NCBI GenBank assembly: GCA_017649745.1
Contig: JAGCGE010000046.1
Coordinates: 1 to 42,539 of the forward strand
Length of the DNA: 42,539 nt
DNA from: Clostridiales bacterium
Lineage (GTDB): Bacteria > Bacillota_A > Clostridia > Saccharofermentanales > Saccharofermentanaceae
Reading direction: 5' to 3'
Positions 18,736-27,814 of the stretch are shown one piece after another. A program made the translations under genes and the position numbers. The notes beneath the pieces are model-generated. The model saw only the letters and a program-made list of their open reading frames with translations, made no database searches and had not been told where the DNA came from. Positions within the stretch are counted from its first letter, which is position 1, and each line of letters begins with the position of its first letter.

Positions 18736-19636
18736 ACTTTCAAGGGCATATTATAAAGAATTTGGTCTCCCAATGCTCGAAAAGGAGTTTGGAGATAAGC
18801 TGGATCGTATCGCTACAGGATTAGTCGGTCACGGTTCAGAGTGTTTCGGTTTTGATGATGAGATTTCAAAGGATCACGATTTTGAGCCGGGATTTTGTAT
18901 ATGGCTTACAGATGAAGATGAAAAGGATTTCGGATTTAAGCTTTTTCGAGCATATAGTAAATTGCCTTCTGAATATGAAGGGATCAAGCTTCAAAGCAGC
19001 AGTGTCTATGGGAATAAGCATAAGGGAGTTCATACGATAAGCGAGTTTTATTCTTTTTATCTTGGACCTCGTGGGCTTCCAAAGACTAATGAAGAGTGGC
19101 TTATGATCCCTGAGAATTATCTAGCTGAAGCGACGAACGGAGAGGTTTTCTCTGATCCTTTGGGTGAATTTACTAAGATCAGGGATGCTATCTTAAACGG
19201 CGTGCCTGAAGATGTATGGTTCAAGCGACTTGCTTCTTCGATCTTTGGCATGGCACAAAAAGGTCAGTATAACTACAAGAGGTGTTTGCTGCATGGTGAG
19301 AAGGGTGCCGCTGTTTTGGCATTTGACGAATATTGCAGGGAACTAATGAGTTTTGTATTCTGCATCAACAGAGTTCATATGCCTTATTACAAGTGGGCAT
19401 TAAGAGCCATGAGAGATCTTAAAGTGATGGGCGATCTGTCAGATGAGATCGAGACTAATCTTATCGCTCCTCTTGATGCATCGGATTTTATCGAGAAGAT
19501 ATCATCAAAGGTTATAACTTATCTTTCTGAGAATTACGGCATAAAAGATCACGGGGATTACCTGGAAGGTTACTCTTATGCAGTTAATGATCTGATAAAA
19601 GACGGTAACCTTAGGATATCACCCGTGATCTTATAA
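18722..19636 (+). CDS. DUF4037-family protein, nucleotidyltransferase-like
   Basis: 304 aa from ATG 18722 (AGGTGA just upstream); an in-frame GTG at 18713 is also open. The N-terminal block GHGSECFGFDDEISKDHDFEPG has the GSE...DDxxSxDHD pattern of DUF4037, which resembles a nucleotidyltransferase active site (acidic residues after a Gly-Ser). The C-terminal half is helical. Substrate unknown. Coupled to the upstream TPR gene. Confidence 0.8.
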   Translation: MTGLELSRAYYKEFGLPMLEKEFGDKLDRIATGLVGHGSECFGFDDEISKDHDFEPGFCIWLTDEDEKDFGFKLFRAYSKLPSEYEGIKLQSSSVYGNKHKGVHTISEFYSFYLGPRGLPKTNEEWLMIPENYLAEATNGEVFSDPLGEFTKIRDAILNGVPEDVWFKRLASSIFGMAQKGQYNYKRCLLHGEKGAAVLAFDEYCRELMSFVFCINRVHMPYYKWALRAMRDLKVMGDLSDEIETNLIAPLDASDFIEKISSKVITYLSENYGIKDHGDYLEGYSYAVNDLIKDGNLRISPVIL

Positions 19637-19651
19637 GTTCTTTATTATCTA

Positions 19652-20776
19652 TTACATCTTAAAGTTATCGAATTTCTCGGAAGCTTCCTTAAGGAGTTCG
19701 ATGATATTAAGATGCTGTGGGCATACACCTTCGCACTGACCGCAGGCAAGACAGTCCTCTGCTTTGCCGTACTTGGCAGTAAGTCCGTTGTAGTAGAAGT
19801 TTGGACGTATGTCATTAGGGAACTTTCTCTTGTCGTTCAATGCCTTAAATATATCCGGAATGCTGATGTTGGAAGGACAACCGTCAACGCAATATCTGCA
19901 TGCGGTACAAGGAACGAGCTCGAGTTCGAACATGAGCCTTCTTGCTTTCTGGACGATCTCTTTTTCTTCAACTGAGAGCGGTTCAAAGTTCGTAAATGTC
20001 TTCAAGTTATCTTCCATCTGTTCGGTCTTAGACATACCGCTTAAGATGAATCTTACGCCAGGAAGACTTCCTACAAACCTTAATGCCCATGAAGCTACAG
20101 ACATATCTGGTCTTGCATTCTTGTAAAGTTCCTCAACAGCAGGGATCATGTTTGCAAGTGTTCCGCCTTTGACAGGCTCCATGACCGTAATAGGAATGTT
20201 TCTGCTATGAAGGATCCTATAAAGCTTACCTGAGCAGATAAGTTCGCTGTCCCAGTCAGCATAATTGAGCTGGATCTGTACGAATTCTACTTCAGGATGC
20301 TTATCAAGTACCTTTTCGAGAAGCTCAGGAGTTCCATGGAAAGAGAAACCGAAATGCTTGATCTTACCCTGTGCTTTTTTCTCCATAGCCCAGTTGAAAC
20401 AGTCGAACTTCTCATAAGTATCGTAGTTGTTTCCGTCTTCTATGCTGTGAAGCAGATAATAATCGACATAATCCGTTCCCATTCTCTCGAGCTGCTCTTC
20501 GAAAATGCGATCTCTGTCCTCAGCTGTTTTAATACACCATGCAGGAAGTTTTGTAGCAAGAGTAAAGGAATCTCTAGGATATCTGCTGACAATTGCATCC
20601 TTAACGACCTTCTCTGAATTTCCGCCATGATAGATATATGCAGTATCAAAGTAAGTATTGCCCGATTCTAGATAACGGTCGACCATCTTGCAAACCTGAT
20701 CAAGATCGATGACACCGTCGTTTTCAGGTAATCTCATAAGACCGAAACCGAGCATTGGATATTTTGTATCACTCAT
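19652..20776 (-). CDS. Aldo/keto reductase with C-terminal 4Fe-4S domain
   Basis: 374 aa. The AKR barrel (1-~280) has the catalytic set: Asp/Tyr in YFDTAYIYHGG, Lys in LATKLP and His in YLLHS. The C-terminus carries two ferredoxin-type clusters, CTACRYCVDGCP and CLACGQCEGVCP. This architecture is common in anaerobes; the substrate is unknown. The ribosome-binding site AAGGAGG precedes the ATG on the minus strand. It is a single gene, convergent with the DUF4037 gene (15 nt between stops). Confidence 0.92.
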   Translation of the reverse strand: MSDTKYPMLGFGLMRLPENDGVIDLDQVCKMVDRYLESGNTYFDTAYIYHGGNSEKVVKDAIVSRYPRDSFTLATKLPAWCIKTAEDRDRIFEEQLERMGTDYVDYYLLHSIEDGNNYDTYEKFDCFNWAMEKKAQGKIKHFGFSFHGTPELLEKVLDKHPEVEFVQIQLNYADWDSELICSGKLYRILHSRNIPITVMEPVKGGTLANMIPAVEELYKNARPDMSVASWALRFVGSLPGVRFILSGMSKTEQMEDNLKTFTNFEPLSVEEKEIVQKARRLMFELELVPCTACRYCVDGCPSNISIPDIFKALNDKRKFPNDIRPNFYYNGLTAKYGKAEDCLACGQCEGVCPQHLNIIELLKEASEKFDNFKM

Positions 20777-20827
20777 AAAAAATCCTCCTTCTTTTTATGT
20801 GTATTTTAAACAAATAATCAATATATG

Positions 20828-20836
20828 TGATACAAT
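20828..20836 (+). promoter_or_regulatory. Extended -10 promoter for the envelope operon
   Basis: TGATACAAT, about 52 nt before the deacetylase ATG, in the AT-rich gap between divergent genes. It is the second copy of this nine-base element in the window. A -35 is not obvious. Confidence 0.5.
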
Positions 20837-20888
20837 ATACCTGTTAAAAATAACAAATTTCTTTCATTTATAAGGGGAAAAGATCTAT

Positions 20889-22370
20889 ATGAGAGCGATG
20901 TGGTTTAGAGCTTTAGCTATTATCTTATCAGCGATCACTGTAATCAATATCATTACATTTGATTCAAACAGCTTTTTGGCTGATACGGTTCCTGCAGGTA
21001 CGGCTGAGGATTTTGTTGAGAGAGGATACTCTCTTATGTTGGGAAGAGAATCCGATGAAGCTGGTCTTGAATTTTGGACTAATGATCTTTATCAGAAAAA
21101 TATCGATGCAGCAGGCATGATCACTCTGTTCGTTGAGAGTGAAGAGTTTAAGAGTAAGGCACTTTCCAATGCTGATGCAGTTGAGATCTTCTATGAGGTA
21201 ATGCTTGGAAGAGCTTCTGATGAAGAAGGTAAGGCATATTGGGTAGATGTACTTGATACAGGTTTTTCCTATAGACATATCGTTAACGGTTTTGCTAATT
21301 CTCCTGAGTTTAATGAGATCTGTGAATCTTACGGTATCGTGGCAGGTAACATTAATTTCGTTGAGTCACGAGATATGAACCGTGGAACTACAACTTTTGT
21401 AGCAGGATGTTATAAGAATATTCTTTCTAGAACTCCTGATGCAGACGGACTTAACTATTGGACATCACTTATTAATGACAGGACTATCTATCCTGAAGAA
21501 CTCATCCATGAATTCTTCTATACTGAAGAAGGCCAGAGCAAGATAAAGAATGATTCAGACTATATCGATGCACTTTATAAGTCTTTCCTCGGAAGAGAAG
21601 CTGATGCAGAAGGTAAGGACTTCTGGCTTAATTCGATCAAGGATGGAGTTACTAGAGAAGATCTTTATGACAACTTTAAGCACAGTGATGAGTTCGATAA
21701 GATCCTTTCTTCTCATGATCTTTCATTAAGACCTACTCCAACTCCTACACCTACACCGATCCCTGGTAAGATGGTAGCTCTTACATTTGATGATGGTCCT
21801 TATTCTCCTGTAACTAACAGGATCTTGGATCAGCTCGAGGCAGTTGGCGGACACGCTACATTCTTTGTTGTTGGTGATCGTGTTAATACTTACAGCTCTT
21901 GTGTAATTAGAGCTAACGATCTTGGTTGTGAGATCGCTAACCACACATATGATCATAAGCATAATCTCGCTTCTGTAGCAGGTACTACTATAAGAGCTGA
22001 GGTTTCAGGCTGTAATAATGTAGTAGAGGATCTTATCGGTATAAGACCTAAGATAATGAGACCTTGTGGCGGTTCATTTAGCGATACTACTAGAGCTAAT
22101 GTAGGCATGCCAATGATCATCTGGTCTCTTGATACTCAGGACTGGAAGAACCGTGATACTCAAAAAACTGCAAATGCTATCCTCAATAATGTCAGTGATG
22201 GTGATATAATCCTTATGCACGATCTTTATCCGTCAACAGCGGCAGCGATGGAGATCGTAATACCAGAATTAACAAGGAGAGGTTATACACTTGTAACTGT
22301 AAGTGAACTTGCCGAAGCTAAGGGTATAGACCTTCAGGACGGTGAAGCTTACTACTCCTTAAGAGGATAA
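20889..22370 (+). CDS. Secreted DUF4214-repeat polysaccharide deacetylase
   Basis: 493 aa. N-terminal signal peptide or anchor (5-30). Four DUF4214-type units follow (about 41-95, 96-150, 168-222, 224-275), each with the pattern Y..xLGR..D..G..xW. Then a TPTPTPTP linker (283-290) and a NodB deacetylase domain: TFDDGP (299-304; D301, D302), HTYDH (352-356; metal His), RPCGG (391-395; family usually RPPYG), WSLDTQDW (412-419) and H444. It probably removes acetyl groups from peptidoglycan or another wall glycan, with DUF4214 as a targeting module (inferred). AAGGGGA precedes the ATG. Forms an operon with the LTA-synthase-like gene 3 nt downstream. Confidence 0.9.
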   Translation: MRAMWFRALAIILSAITVINIITFDSNSFLADTVPAGTAEDFVERGYSLMLGRESDEAGLEFWTNDLYQKNIDAAGMITLFVESEEFKSKALSNADAVEIFYEVMLGRASDEEGKAYWVDVLDTGFSYRHIVNGFANSPEFNEICESYGIVAGNINFVESRDMNRGTTTFVAGCYKNILSRTPDADGLNYWTSLINDRTIYPEELIHEFFYTEEGQSKIKNDSDYIDALYKSFLGREADAEGKDFWLNSIKDGVTREDLYDNFKHSDEFDKILSSHDLSLRPTPTPTPTPIPGKMVALTFDDGPYSPVTNRILDQLEAVGGHATFFVVGDRVNTYSSCVIRANDLGCEIANHTYDHKHNLASVAGTTIRAEVSGCNNVVEDLIGIRPKIMRPCGGSFSDTTRANVGMPMIIWSLDTQDWKNRDTQKTANAILNNVSDGDIILMHDLYPSTAAAMEIVIPELTRRGYTLVTVSELAEAKGIDLQDGEAYYSLRG

Positions 22371-22373
22371 TAA

Positions 22374-24503
22374 ATGAACTTAACCAAGATCGAGAAATCA
22401 ATACCTGTTTGCTTCTTTCCATTGTTCTTTCTATTCATGGAACTAACGATGAGATTAATGGCAAAGGATATAAGATTTTTCGATCTTGATCTTTTTCCGA
22501 TAGCATTATTTGCGATCGGTTTTGGATTTCTGATGTATGTCGTTACGGACATTATTCCGCAAAGGATCGTTTCCAGGGTTGTTGGCGGGATCATTGTCGT
22601 AGCGGCATTTATCTTTTACGGCATTGAATTCTGCTGTATGGATTTTTACGGTATGTATTTCGGACTTGGATATATGTTCAATATGTCCGGGCAGGTAGTT
22701 ACCGGCTTTTCGGATATGTTGCTCGATGTTGTAAAGTCCAGAGTGTGGAAGATATTGATCCTTCTTATGCCGGTCGTATTGTTCTTTGTCTTCATTAAGA
22801 AGATCATTCCGCTTTCGAAGCGTAAACTTAAGTTTAATGCCATTGTATTTGGTGTTTCGATCGCTTTATGGATCTCCGGATCTCTTATCGCTTCAGTTGG
22901 AGAAGACAAGAGCATCAGGACTTATGATTTCGAACCTAATGCTGCTATACAGCGTTATGGAATGCTGAATTCTTTCGAGCTTGAGACTAGATATATGATC
23001 TTCGGTAAGCCTGATATTCCGCTTGTTGAAAGAGCAGAAGGCGAACCGCTCTTTACGACTTTTGAACCTTCGTATTTTCCTGAGGAAACGACAGTAAGTA
23101 CAGAAACTAGTGAGACAGCCACATCAGGGGATGCTACTGATGTATCAGATGAGCCGACACCTACGCCTACTCCGTATCCGTTTAATATGGAGGATATCGA
23201 TTTTGAGACTTTGTATAACGAGTCGGACAATAATACGATCAAGTCGATGCATCTTTATTTCGGTAACTTAAGACCGACACAGCAGAATGAGTATACGGGA
23301 ATATTTAAGGATAAGAACCTGATCCTTATCACAGCTGAAGCATTCTCGCCATATGCGGTCGATAAGGAATATACGCCGACACTTTATAAGCTTTCACATG
23401 AGAGTTTCATCTTTACGAACTTCTACCAGCCTAACTGGCATCAGTCTACGACGGGCGGAGAGTATTCAGTTATGGTAGGTCAGATACCGCAATGGATAAA
23501 CGGAAACAATACGTTCAGTGCCAGCGCTCATAAGTATATGTATTATGGTCTTGGTCATGTGTTTGGCCGTATGGGCTATTCGACGCCTGCTTGGCATAAC
23601 GGAGCTTATGATTATTATAACCGCGATAAGACTCATCCTAATCTTGGTTATGATTTCAGCGCTATCGGTCACGGACTTGATCTTCCGACTAACACATGGC
23701 CTGCTTCAGATATGGAGATGTTCGAAGCAACTGTTGATTCCTACATTGAAGATTATGTGAATAACGGCACTAAGTTCCATGCTTACTATATGACTGTAAG
23801 CGGTCACTGTAACTACAGCTGGGGCGCTAATGCCATGAGTAAGAGACATAAGGATTCTGCAGTTGAAGCGTTCCCTGATGCTTCATCTCCGGTTCAGGCA
23901 TATAAGGCTGCTAACAAGGACCTTGATCTTGGACTCGAGTATCTTATTAACAGGCTCGAAGAAGAGGGAATAGCTGAAGATACGGTCATCATTATGGCTG
24001 CAGACCACTATCCTTATGGAATCTGCAAGGGTGATGTAGATTATTATGACGAGATGTCAGGTATCGATGATTCCGAGCAGGATATTACAAGATACAGAAA
24101 TACACTCGTTATGTGGAACGGCGGAATGAAGAAGTCTCTCACGATCAATACGCCTTGTTCAACTATCGATATCGTTCCGACTATCCTTAATCTTTTCGGA
24201 ATAGAATATGATTCCAGATTCTTCCCTGGAAGAGATATATTTGCTCCTGAATATGATATAGGCACGGCAGATAATGCCATGCCTCTTGTAATACTGCCTA
24301 TGAACGCAGGTAACAGCTGGGTCACAAGTGCCGGTCAGTATGACTGCAGGACACATGAGTTTACTCCTAACCCTGGAGTTACCGTAAGTGACACATATGT
24401 TGATGATGTTAACGAGATCGTCAAGGATAAGTGGCGATACTCAGGAATGATCATCCAAAATGACTACTTCAAGTATGTTTATGATGCTGAGAATGATTCG
24501 TAA
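22374..24503 (+). CDS. LTA synthase-like membrane phosphotransferase
   Basis: 709 aa. About five N-terminal membrane helices, then an extracellular linker rich in Thr/Glu/Pro (SETATSGDATD, PTPTPTPYP), then a sulfatase-fold domain. Active-site features: E in LILITAEAFSP, the probable catalytic Thr in HQSTTGGEYSVM, VSGHCNYSW, and metal ligands in IMAADHYP. LTA synthases polymerise glycerol phosphate on the outer membrane face; related enzymes modify other wall polymers. The ribosome-binding site AGAGGAT lies in the end of the deacetylase gene. Its end overlaps the convergent lipoprotein gene by 25 nt. Confidence 0.88.
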   Translation: MNLTKIEKSIPVCFFPLFFLFMELTMRLMAKDIRFFDLDLFPIALFAIGFGFLMYVVTDIIPQRIVSRVVGGIIVVAAFIFYGIEFCCMDFYGMYFGLGYMFNMSGQVVTGFSDMLLDVVKSRVWKILILLMPVVLFFVFIKKIIPLSKRKLKFNAIVFGVSIALWISGSLIASVGEDKSIRTYDFEPNAAIQRYGMLNSFELETRYMIFGKPDIPLVERAEGEPLFTTFEPSYFPEETTVSTETSETATSGDATDVSDEPTPTPTPYPFNMEDIDFETLYNESDNNTIKSMHLYFGNLRPTQQNEYTGIFKDKNLILITAEAFSPYAVDKEYTPTLYKLSHESFIFTNFYQPNWHQSTTGGEYSVMVGQIPQWINGNNTFSASAHKYMYYGLGHVFGRMGYSTPAWHNGAYDYYNRDKTHPNLGYDFSAIGHGLDLPTNTWPASDMEMFEATVDSYIEDYVNNGTKFHAYYMTVSGHCNYSWGANAMSKRHKDSAVEAFPDASSPVQAYKAANKDLDLGLEYLINRLEEEGIAEDTVIIMAADHYPYGICKGDVDYYDEMSGIDDSEQDITRYRNTLVMWNGGMKKSLTINTPCSTIDIVPTILNLFGIEYDSRFFPGRDIFAPEYDIGTADNAMPLVILPMNAGNSWVTSAGQYDCRTHEFTPNPGVTVSDTYVDDVNEIVKDKWRYSGMIIQNDYFKYVYDAENDS

Positions 24504-25306
24504 CTTTCCTTAAGTGAAGAAGCGGAAACCTGATCAGCATCGATCCACTTGAAGATGACTTTGCTCTCAGTCAGATCGCCATATAATGCGTCTATCGTAC
24601 GATCATATGTTGGATCGCTTTCAAGACTCTTGATGATATCTGCACTAGTCTGACCGTCTACTTCATAAGATGTCGAAGCGATATCTTCGAATGTGTAGAA
24701 GCTGTGAGCGAACGAGAAAGCATCCATATAATATGATGCCGAAGTGTCTGATACTACGTAAAGATCTCCGAAGAAGTAAATGTAAGATTCTCCGTCAGTA
24801 AAGCATCTTACAGGAACATCAGTGATCATGTCAGGGAACAGGAATCCTTCTGAATCATCAACTGTCATATTGCATTCGATAAGTCCGTCTAATGTTTCGT
24901 TTACTTCATAGATCTTGACCGAAGTGCAGTAAGCAGAACCCTGGATCGTTCCGAAGCTGACCTCGAGTCTTCCGTTATGATCATAATCGGTTACCGAAAA
25001 GAGATAATCGGAATTAGTTTCTTTTACCAACCACATATCCTTATTGTTCTCGATCACAGAGATCTGAGTATCAATGTTGACGGCATCCTCAGTTTCTACA
25101 GGCTCGCTCTCTGTAGGTTCAGTCGCCTGAGTAGCCCCAGTAGTCTCATCCTCTTCGAAAACAGTATCTTCAGTTGTTATTGCCGCAGTCTCATCCTTTT
25201 CGTCGTCCTTTGCAGCTTTTGTCTCTTTAGTGTTGTTATTGCAAGCACAAAGGGAAAGTCCCATCGACAAAGCTAGGAGTGTAGCGGTGAATGTTGTTTT
25301 TTTCAT
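24479..25306 (-). CDS. Putative lipoprotein, unknown function
   Basis: 275 aa. The N-terminal signal peptide ends in a lipobox (SLCAC, Cys about 21), followed by an acidic Thr/Glu-rich linker to about residue 75. The globular remainder (YLFSVTDYDHNGRLEVSF and aromatic-rich strands) I do not recognise; the DxDxNGxxE pattern there resembles a calcium-binding loop. The last 25 nt overlap the end of the LTA-synthase-like gene on the other strand. Confidence 0.75.
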   Translation of the reverse strand: MKKTTFTATLLALSMGLSLCACNNNTKETKAAKDDEKDETAAITTEDTVFEEDETTGATQATEPTESEPVETEDAVNIDTQISVIENNKDMWLVKETNSDYLFSVTDYDHNGRLEVSFGTIQGSAYCTSVKIYEVNETLDGLIECNMTVDDSEGFLFPDMITDVPVRCFTDGESYIYFFGDLYVVSDTSASYYMDAFSFAHSFYTFEDIASTSYEVDGQTSADIIKSLESDPTYDRTIDALYGDLTESKVIFKWIDADQVSASSLKESYESFSAS

Positions 25307-25355
25307 TTATGTATCCTCTCATTTAATATCTTTGATATGCTACCACAAAAGCATT

Positions 25356-25383
25356 AAAAAATGCCGCATCAAATGCGGCATTT
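25356..25383 (-). terminator. ddh terminator
   Basis: AATGCCGCAT (25360-25369) and ATGCGGCATT (25373-25382) form a perfect stem; on the minus strand it is followed by a T run. It lies after the ddh stop and before the lipoprotein gene. Confidence 0.9.
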
Positions 25384-25413
25384 GAGGTGTCAGTGTCTAA
25401 ACTGAAATAGTTA

Positions 25414-26400
25414 TCAGAGAAGATGTGCTCTGATCTCTTCACCGGAAAGAGGTGAGAGAAGTGCAGGTGCGATATCGAATACTGTCTTACAACCGAAGTC
25501 ACCCTTAGTTGCAAGTCTTGATACTGCTCTAGCATAAGCGAGAAGAACAGAAGCTGTGAACTCTGGGTTGGAGTCGAGCTTAAGGCTGTACTCGATAACG
25601 TGCTTATTCTCGTTGTTCCAGCCAGTTGTACCTGTACGGAATACGAAACCGCCGTGAGCCATTCCGCTGTGATCTCTAGCGAACTCTTCTTCTGTGATGA
25701 AGTTTACTGTTGTGTCGTAATCAGAGAAGTAGTTAGGCATTTCCTTGATCGTCTTTGTGATGAGATCCTTGTCAGCACCATCCTCAGGAACTACGTAGCA
25801 AACACGTGTGTGCTTCTGACGTGTTGTGAGCTCTGGGTTAGATCCGCTTCTTACAGCCTCGAGAGCAGCCTCTACAGGAACTGTGTACTGCTTACCGTTC
25901 TTAACACCAGGTACACGACGGATAGCGTCTGAGTGCCCCTGGCTTACGCCCTTACCCCAGAATGTGTAGTCCTTACCATCAGGGAGGACACAGTTAGAAT
26001 AGAGACGGTTGATAGAGAACATACCTGGATCCCAACCGCAGGAGATAAGAGCAACCTTGGAATTAGCAAGAGCCTGCTCGTTAACAGCTGCATAGTGTTC
26101 AGGGATCTTAGCGTGTGTATCGAAACTGTCGATTACGTTAAAGTTCTTAACGTATTCAGCTGTCTGTTTTGGAAGATCTGTAGCGCTACCGCCGCAGAGT
26201 ACCAATACATCGATCTTATCTTTATATGAGAGAATGTCATTAACGCTAACTACTGGAACGCCTGCTGTCTTGATAGTAAGGGAAGAAGGATCTCTTCTTG
26301 TGAATACTGCAACAAGCTCCATATCACTGTTGTGTGTAATGCCGGCTTCAACACCGCGTGCGAGGTTACCATAACCTAATATACCGATTCTAATAGCCAT
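25414..26400 (-). CDS. ddh: meso-Diaminopimelate D-dehydrogenase
   Basis: 328 aa NADPH-dependent enzyme that makes meso-diaminopimelate from tetrahydrodipicolinate in one step, for lysine and peptidoglycan. The N-terminal Rossmann motif is GILGYGNLARG, followed by LVAVFTRRDP. LVLCGGSATDLPKQ, SCGWDPGMFSINR and SQGHSDAIRRVPGV match the substrate-binding and dimer regions. Its length is typical. It has its own promoter region and a terminator, so it is probably monocistronic. Confidence 0.95.
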   Translation of the reverse strand: MAIRIGILGYGNLARGVEAGITHNSDMELVAVFTRRDPSSLTIKTAGVPVVSVNDILSYKDKIDVLVLCGGSATDLPKQTAEYVKNFNVIDSFDTHAKIPEHYAAVNEQALANSKVALISCGWDPGMFSINRLYSNCVLPDGKDYTFWGKGVSQGHSDAIRRVPGVKNGKQYTVPVEAALEAVRSGSNPELTTRQKHTRVCYVVPEDGADKDLITKTIKEMPNYFSDYDTTVNFITEEEFARDHSGMAHGGFVFRTGTTGWNNENKHVIEYSLKLDSNPEFTASVLLAYARAVSRLATKGDFGCKTVFDIAPALLSPLSGEEIRAHLL

Positions 26401-26440
26401 TTTAATTCTCGCTTTCTTTAAAAAATATTATAACAGGATG

Positions 26441-26468
26441 ATTATAATGCAATTTTTGCAATTTGGAA
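26441..26468 (-). promoter_or_regulatory. Candidate ddh promoter
   Basis: On the minus strand, TTCCAA (26463-26468) and TATAAT (26441-26446) are 16 nt apart. A second TATAAT lies at 26427-26432 but has no matching -35. Confidence 0.5.
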
Positions 26469-26558
26469 ATCATAAAATTTCATAAGATTAAAAATCGTGA
26501 ACTTTTTGTAGGCGATTTCACGCAAATTTGAACAGATTTACCCTGTGGCTTGCAAAAA

Positions 26559-27704
26559 TCAGTGTTTAGCAAGTAGAGAAGGGACTGAAAGTTTTAATGT
26601 GGCTCTTTCAGAGCTTCTAACTGCCTTTATGCCTTCAGTAAAGATAAGGCGCATGGATGCCGTCAGGAAGTCCTTTGTCTCTTTATCAAGTCCGTCATAA
26701 CTGTTAGCGATCCTCTTGATGACCTTGATCTTATCAGCTGTTAGCTCCGTCAGAGTATAAGCTTCATATCCTTCGAAGATCTTGGAAAGTGCATCGGCAA
26801 CCTTCTTGCGTTGCTCAGCCGTCGAATTCTTAAGGTAGCTCTTAAGTGTTTTATCGATCAGTTCACTATCGATATTACGATTCTTCTGAGTAATGAACTT
26901 GGTGCCTAGTACCTCCCAGCTGAATCCGTCATGCTGGAAAAAGCCTCCCATAGCATTACTCTTTACTATTGTAGTGGTCTCACATCTTTCGAGGAGCATG
27001 CCGATGATGGATGATTCAGGAACCATCGTGTTGATCCTCTTGGTAAGCCTTAAATATGTCGGGTCGGTCAATATATCACCAAGGAATCCCGGACCGTCGT
27101 AGTTATAGATCTCAACGATCCTGGAGTTGACCTTAAGAGGAGATCTTATTGCCGAATAAATGGCAAGGTTGCCGCCCTTGGAATGACCCAACAGATAAAG
27201 TTTTCGATCAGAGAATTCATTAGCGACCTTATTAAGGTAATCGATAGCCTTTGCCTGAGAAGGGACAACATCGAGGAATCCCATGTTGAAATCTTCCTTC
27301 CAGCCAGCAACTGTGTCATCAGTTCCTCTGAAAGCAACAACTACGCTCTTATCATCCAGTTCGAAAGTAGCAGCCGCGAACTGCATCTCCAGATCAGGTT
27401 CAAGGATGCTGATGTAATTGGAGATCTTGACATTCTTATATCTTGCTGACTTCGCACACATGCTTGTGAGCTTGTCGAAATAATCCATATTAACGAGAAG
27501 CATATTAAGCATCTTGGCATTGTTCTTCTTCACAAGGGAATGGAATTCCTTGATAGTGATGCTTTCTGAAGTGATGTCTTCCATTACGCAGTCGAAACAG
27601 ATGTAGCAAAGATTCGCGAAGATCATGCCGTCGACTTCGTTCATCGGACTTTTCGAAAAAGGTATGTCACCGCGCCAGCTGAGATAGTCAAGAATATTGC
27701 TCAT
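26559..27704 (-). CDS. Mbeg1-like (DUF2974) alpha/beta hydrolase
   Basis: 381 aa from ATG 27704, chosen because AAAGGAGA lies 7 nt upstream; the open frame extends 8 codons more. The N-terminus NILDYLSWRGDIPFSKSPMN is typical of DUF2974. The nucleophile elbow is LLGHSKGGNLA (GxSxG with Ser in HSK), preceded by VVAFRGTDDTVAGWKED, a lipase oxyanion-region pattern. The C-terminal ~100 residues are helical. Cytoplasmic (no signal peptide). A lipase or esterase function is likely from the family; the substrate is unknown. Confidence 0.85.
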   Translation of the reverse strand: MSNILDYLSWRGDIPFSKSPMNEVDGMIFANLCYICFDCVMEDITSESITIKEFHSLVKKNNAKMLNMLLVNMDYFDKLTSMCAKSARYKNVKISNYISILEPDLEMQFAAATFELDDKSVVVAFRGTDDTVAGWKEDFNMGFLDVVPSQAKAIDYLNKVANEFSDRKLYLLGHSKGGNLAIYSAIRSPLKVNSRIVEIYNYDGPGFLGDILTDPTYLRLTKRINTMVPESSIIGMLLERCETTTIVKSNAMGGFFQHDGFSWEVLGTKFITQKNRNIDSELIDKTLKSYLKNSTAEQRKKVADALSKIFEGYEAYTLTELTADKIKVIKRIANSYDGLDKETKDFLTASMRLIFTEGIKAVRSSERATLKLSVPSLLAKH

Positions 27705-27779
27705 AATAGAATCTCCTTTATATGACAATATTAATCCTTTTTTTACTTAGTGAAAATACCCAAAGCAAAGTAGTTATAG

Positions 27780-27785
27780 TATAAT
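27780..27785 (+). promoter_or_regulatory. -10 element before the cytidylate-kinase-like gene
   Basis: A perfect TATAAT 30 nt before the ATG, in the gap between divergent genes. No clear -35 is seen at 16-18 nt. Confidence 0.5.
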
Positions 27786-27814
27786 TTAAGTATAAAAGAA
27801 ATGGAGGTGATTTT

